Positions 60,891 to 64,000 of a DNA stretch of 64,000 nt are shown here, piece by piece. The notes below the pieces were generated by a model, which saw only the letters and a list, made by a program, of their open reading frames with translations, was not told the DNA's origin and did not search any database. Source of the DNA: UBA11740 sp049273695. GTDB taxonomy: Bacteria; Acidobacteriota; Blastocatellia; Pyrinomonadales; Pyrinomonadaceae. A program made the position numbers and the translations under genes. Each line of letters starts with the position of its first letter. Within the stretch, counting starts at the first letter, position 1. The stretch is taken from assembly GCA_049273695.1 (NCBI GenBank), contig JBASRE010000053.1, positions 1-64,000 on the forward strand. Direction: 5' to 3'.

Positions 60891-62876
60891 TCAGTCATCC
60901 AGGTCCCCAAACCGCAGGTAAACGCGTCGTCCATACGCCGCCACCATTCCCAACGCACTCAGGAACGAAATCACGGCGGCGGTGAGCAGAACCCATCCGA
61001 TGGGGTCTGCTGTTACTTTGGAGATTGCGTCCTTGAACGTTGGCCACCACGTGGGACGCCGACTCGTCCAAACAAGAAGGTACACCCCCACCACGACCGC
61101 CCCAGATAAGAGCAGACCACCGGAAAGCAAACACAGTCTGACGAACGATCGAATCGCCGAATAGATTTTGCCCGCGATGGCTGCGAAGCTGAATTGGGGA
61201 TCCTGCAGGAATCTTTGGGCTCGGTATATGAGATTGTCCCCGATATCAGAGAGCTGCTGAAACCTGACGTAATTTGAATCGTCGGGACCACAAATCAGCT
61301 GCCGAATTGCACACTCCTGGATCCGGCGTCGCGTTCGCCTGGCAACCTCATCGCGATACTTCTCGAACTCCTTGAAGACGTTAATCTCCGGATAAAGCTC
61401 GGCGGCTACCGTGTCGTACAACAAAGTGGCCCTAACCATGCGAACCACATTGCGTCCGATGGGAATCTGATGTTTTCGCACCAGTTGAAAGTATGTCAGC
61501 CAGAGGAAAACCGAGCTGCGTTCCCATCCCTCGGCGTGCTTGCTCTTAATCCCATAGAACCCTTGCCACCACGCGTCGGTCAGATCTTTTCTGAATTGAT
61601 AAAGTCCGCGCACGGGCTCAACCGGTTCCATGATGCCGATTACCATGTTCACCATGCCGGCAACGTTCTCGCTCGCATAATAGCGATTCAAATGCCACAT
61701 CTGATTTCGGTCGCGCTCTGAGAAGACACCGCAGGCGCCAAAATCTATCATCACGATTTGGTTGTCGGGTCGCACGAAGATGTTTGCTTGATGTGGGTCG
61801 CCATGAAACAGAGGGCACTCGTGAAATGTATAGTACCGGGAGCGCACTAATTGCTTCGCCAGCTTCTTGGGCTCGATTCTGTCCCGATGCAGGTTCCCCA
61901 GGTATTCTTCATCGTTCTCTTTGATGGCTTTGACGATGTCAGTCATCTTGTAAGCCGTTTCGTGATTGATATACTCACTAACCATCAACTCGGAACACGA
62001 GTACTGATGGTAAACCCTCGGGGCAGTGACTTTTAGTTTCTTGCGACGCTTAAGGTACTCGCGGAAAAGCTCCTGGTAACGAGCTTCAATGAGAAAATCA
62101 AGCTCTTCGAACAGCAGGCGTTCCAGTTCGATCCTTAGATTCCGAGTCATTCCCGGCCGCCAAATTGTCAGGAATTCCACCAGATGCAGGACCCATTTCA
62201 GCGCCTTTAGATCAGCCGCGAACGCCTTTTCAATTCCGGGGCGCCGCACCTTTACGGCAACGCATTCTCCGGTAAGTAGCTGTGCCTTGTAGACGCACGA
62301 TACTGAGGCAGAGCCGATCGGGTCGGGGTCGAAGTCGCGGAATACCTCGGCGATGGGTTTCCCAGTTCGGCGCTTGATTACCGCCGCTACTTCTGACAAC
62401 GGAATCTTCTCGTCTCTGTCATCGAGAAAGTGTCGCAACTCTTCGCAATACGCTAACGGCAGGATGTCCGGTCGTTGGGACATTTGCTGACCGACCTTGA
62501 TGAAAACACCACCAAGCGTCTCCAATAACTTGCGGAACTTAGGAGCATCACGAGCGTGACGTTCGTCTTCTGTCAACCCCTCTATTCGATGACGAAGCGT
62601 ACCTAGATAGTGGAAACCAAAGTAGAGCGCTATCCTTAAAAGACGAATTAGAACCCATACTCGATTGACTCTGACTTCCTTCGACCGCAGCGCAGCTTGC
62701 AGTGTCCTGCCGGTGCGCATGGGCTGTGGACGACGCGATTCAAGATCGAAAGAGTCCGTCAATCTTGGGTCATCCCACTTCTCCCCACGCAATCGCCGAT
62801 GCCCCGAGACGTCCGGCACTCGGTCGTCCGTCAAAACCAGGATTTCCTGTCCTCTTCTTGGGCTCGTTAGAGACAT
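60891..62876 (-). CDS. UbiB/AarF (ABC1/ADCK)-family atypical kinase with C-terminal helices
   Basis: A 661-residue protein. After a roughly 85-residue non-conserved N-terminus comes the ABC1 family domain: KxGQ motif (VFIKVGQQMSQRPDIL, about 140), AVKVRRPG near 215, the HGDPHQANI catalytic loop near 355 and IDFGACG (metal loop) near 375. Two C-terminal membrane helices end it. UbiB proteins assist isoprenoid-quinone synthesis or lipid handling rather than classic protein phosphorylation. It is the first gene of the - strand locus; it could help extract or handle a lipid product. GAGG before the ATG at 62876 supports this start; the frame extends to 62921. Confidence 0.85.
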   Translation of the reverse strand: MSLTSPRRGQEILVLTDDRVPDVSGHRRLRGEKWDDPRLTDSFDLESRRPQPMRTGRTLQAALRSKEVRVNRVWVLIRLLRIALYFGFHYLGTLRHRIEGLTEDERHARDAPKFRKLLETLGGVFIKVGQQMSQRPDILPLAYCEELRHFLDDRDEKIPLSEVAAVIKRRTGKPIAEVFRDFDPDPIGSASVSCVYKAQLLTGECVAVKVRRPGIEKAFAADLKALKWVLHLVEFLTIWRPGMTRNLRIELERLLFEELDFLIEARYQELFREYLKRRKKLKVTAPRVYHQYSCSELMVSEYINHETAYKMTDIVKAIKENDEEYLGNLHRDRIEPKKLAKQLVRSRYYTFHECPLFHGDPHQANIFVRPDNQIVMIDFGACGVFSERDRNQMWHLNRYYASENVAGMVNMVIGIMEPVEPVRGLYQFRKDLTDAWWQGFYGIKSKHAEGWERSSVFLWLTYFQLVRKHQIPIGRNVVRMVRATLLYDTVAAELYPEINVFKEFEKYRDEVARRTRRRIQECAIRQLICGPDDSNYVRFQQLSDIGDNLIYRAQRFLQDPQFSFAAIAGKIYSAIRSFVRLCLLSGGLLLSGAVVVGVYLLVWTSRRPTWWPTFKDAISKVTADPIGWVLLTAAVISFLSALGMVAAYGRRVYLRFGDLDD

Positions 62877-62944
62877 TAGTGTCCTCGCCGCCGCAGCGGC
62901 GCTCAGCGTGGACCACAGCAACTACGCGGCTGGGGCCCGGTGTC

Positions 62945-62998
62945 TTTTATATAAATCCCCTCTGCCTGGTTCTCGCAGGTTCCGCTCGAGAAGAACCA
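62945..62998 (-). promoter_or_regulatory. Candidate promoter/operator of the - strand locus
   Basis: Upstream of the UbiB-like gene the - strand reads TTTATATAAAAG near 62945-62956, a plausible -10 region. Just behind it an inverted repeat, TGGTTCT (62967-62973) and AGAACCA (62992-62998), could be an operator. No good -35 box is seen. Weak call. Confidence 0.28.
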
Positions 62999-63020
62999 AG
63001 TCGCTACTGAGCGACAAGTC

Positions 63021-63311
63021 TTAACAGCGGAAAAGGCTGAAGGGATTTAGCGGGTTGAACGGCAAGTCATCAAACCGGCGCTTCTTTCGTTTTTCGCGAT
63101 AGACAATAACTACGGGAACAAGCGTCTTGTTCTTGTCCGCTGCTGGTAAGGCAGCGCGCGCCTCTTCAATCGCGTCGTTTACCTCGGCGACCAGTTGCCC
63201 TTGTCCTTTCTTCAAATCCTGGATGGGCTTTTTCTTCCTGCTGCCAAGATCTCTGACGACGATCAGCGGCAAGTTTGTCTTATCCTGCTGTGGGTTTCCT
63301 TTTGCATCCAT
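63021..63311 (-). CDS. Small conserved protein, DUF6200-like
   Basis: A 96-residue protein: LIVVRDLGSRKKKPIQDLKKGQG with a short acidic helix (VAEVNDAIEEAR), then a VPVVIVYR strand and a basic tail. This matches, as far as I recall, the DUF6200 family, function unknown. The ATG at 63311 has GGAG seven bases upstream. It is 144 bases from the UbiB-like gene and on the same strand; it may be the neighbour of the next gene rather than part of the biosynthetic locus. Confidence 0.6.
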   Translation of the reverse strand: MDAKGNPQQDKTNLPLIVVRDLGSRKKKPIQDLKKGQGQLVAEVNDAIEEARAALPAADKNKTLVPVVIVYREKRKKRRFDDLPFNPLNPFSLFRC

Positions 63312-63640
63312 GGTAGTTCTCCGCTCCAATCAATTCTGGCATTTGTGGGTCCGAGGCCGATCGGAGCCCTGCGGTACAGACCAAGATCCGGGGCCTTGAT
63401 TACCGGATCCGACATCGTGAAACGTGGAAGAGCCTGTGACTCTGCCACTCGGCTACTTAAAGCCGAGGCTTCGGACAAAAACCGAAAGATCAGCCTTTAT
63501 TCGATCCGTAACGGACAAAACACCCAATGAAACCGGGTTGGCCGCAGTCTCGGTCGAATTAAAAGTTGTTAGACGAGGCTAGGTTTTAAGTAGCCCGATC
63601 GTCGAGATCGGGGCGAAGGGTCTCAGATTCTCCCGTTATC
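63312..63640. other. Intergenic region with two short hairpins
   Basis: No gene supported. Two small inverted repeats are present: CTCGGCT/AGCCGAG with a six-base loop (63448-63467) and CCCGATC/GATCGGG with a five-base loop (63594-63612). Neither is followed by a T-tract on either strand, so neither is a convincing terminator. Confidence 0.5.
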
Positions 63641-64000
63641 TCAGAACGGAAATGGGAAGCTTCGCACAAATTTTCTAACCTGTTTTCGTCGCCGGTTAGT
63701 TGTAAATGCTTCGGCCGCGTCAATAAGGACCGGCGCGGACTCTGATATGGTTCGGGAAGCGCCCGTCGCCGCATTCACAAGGAAGTCCACCAGAGCTCCG
63801 TCTTTTCGCTCTTTCTCAGACTTATTGCGTTTCTTAGTGTATTCATCAACGCCGTGATCGACCGCTTCGGCGACGCGATTCAACGACTCGGTCGCGCGAT
63901 TCTCAATGTCACCAAGGCGCCTCGAATTCCGGGAAGAGTACCTCTTCCCCTTGACTCGCCTATCATTATTGTCGCAGTCGTTATCGTCGCCGTTGTCGTC
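63641..64000 (-). CDS. C-terminal part of a hypothetical protein with Asp/Asn-rich then basic stretch (5' end outside window)
   Basis: The frame is open from the window edge to a stop at 63641. It begins with an Asp/Asn/Gly-rich low-complexity stretch (encoded by GTC/GTT repeats on the + strand), then a basic stretch, then a helical part (VAEAVDHGVDEY, LVNAATGASRTI, PVLIDAAEAF) and a basic tail. The family is not recognised. No start codon is visible within the window that I would trust; a TTG at 63883 is the first internal candidate. It may be co-transcribed with the DUF6200-like gene. Confidence 0.45.
   Translation of the reverse strand, partial: DDNGDDNDCDNNDRRVKGKRYSSRNSRRLGDIENRATESLNRVAEAVDHGVDEYTKKRNKSEKERKDGALVDFLVNAATGASRTISESAPVLIDAAEAFTTNRRRKQVRKFVRSFPFPF

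Noticed and set aside
63448..63612. Two short hairpins as terminators
   Set aside because: No T-tract follows either stem on either strand.

Overview
The window reads as two large, convergently oriented secondary-metabolite loci from a bacterium of about 53-55% GC (eye estimate). A protein remnant joining subtilase, Calx-beta and DUF4214, a DUF4097 repeat protein, a CRTAC1/UnbV protein and the mix of NRPS and PUFA-synthase-like genes suggest Acidobacteriota, perhaps class Blastocatellia. That placement is inference. No rRNA, tRNA, CRISPR or insertion sequence was seen.

Region 1 (about 1-29.7 kb, + strand) is a lipopeptide NRPS locus entered part-way. It starts inside an NRPS ending in an epimerization domain, followed by a C-A-PCP module (valine-type code DAFWLGGTFK). 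The chain-initiating enzyme, FAAL-ACP-C-A-PCP-C-A-PCP, sits at 8.3-16.9 kb, and its two A domains carry the same alanine-type code (DLFNNALTYK). Around these lie an SbnA/SbnB pair (2,3-diaminopropionate supply), an ornithine-carbamoyltransferase-like enzyme with altered substrate residues, three unrelated non-heme iron hydroxylases (CmlA-type diiron, TauD/SyrP-type, proline-3-hydroxylase-type), two glycosyltransferases, a type II thioesterase, an M28 membrane peptidase and an Sfp-type PPTase. A tailored, possibly glycosylated lipopeptide containing diaminopropionate or ureidoalanine is a reasonable inference. No chain-terminating thioesterase domain is in the window.

Region 2 (29.8-31.3 kb) is the junction: a decayed subtilase-Calx-beta-DUF4214 gene with an in-frame stop, then a long perfect hairpin with T/A tracts that could terminate transcription from both sides.

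Region 3 (31.3-62.9 kb, - strand) is the most unusual part. Nearly twenty tightly packed genes, several overlapping, run from a UbiB/AarF-family protein through a hot-dog protein, a 2116-residue iterative synthase (AT-KS-KS0-KR-DH), a PPTase, three tandem ACPs fused to an enoyl-reductase-like SDR, a fatty-acid desaturase, a DUF1702 protein, a halogenase-like flavoprotein, membrane proteins, a diheme RoxA-like cytochrome, an aldonolactone-oxidase-like flavoprotein, a catalase-like protein, a catalase-like/diheme-cytochrome fusion, an UnbV protein and an UnbU protein, to a small membrane and Fe-S electron-transfer set. DUF1702 (UNBL), UnbV and UnbU with a KS/AT/KR/DH/PPT synthase and a TEBC-like hot-dog protein are the categories of the conserved enediyne warhead cassette. 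Here the synthase is split and built more like a PUFA synthase, and the tailoring is heme-rich. I consider this the candidate undescribed system: a highly unsaturated polyketide or lipid that is desaturated, then oxidised or cleaved by membrane-bound heme enzymes.

Region 4 (63.0-64.0 kb, - strand) holds a small DUF6200-like gene and the 3' end of another gene running off the window.
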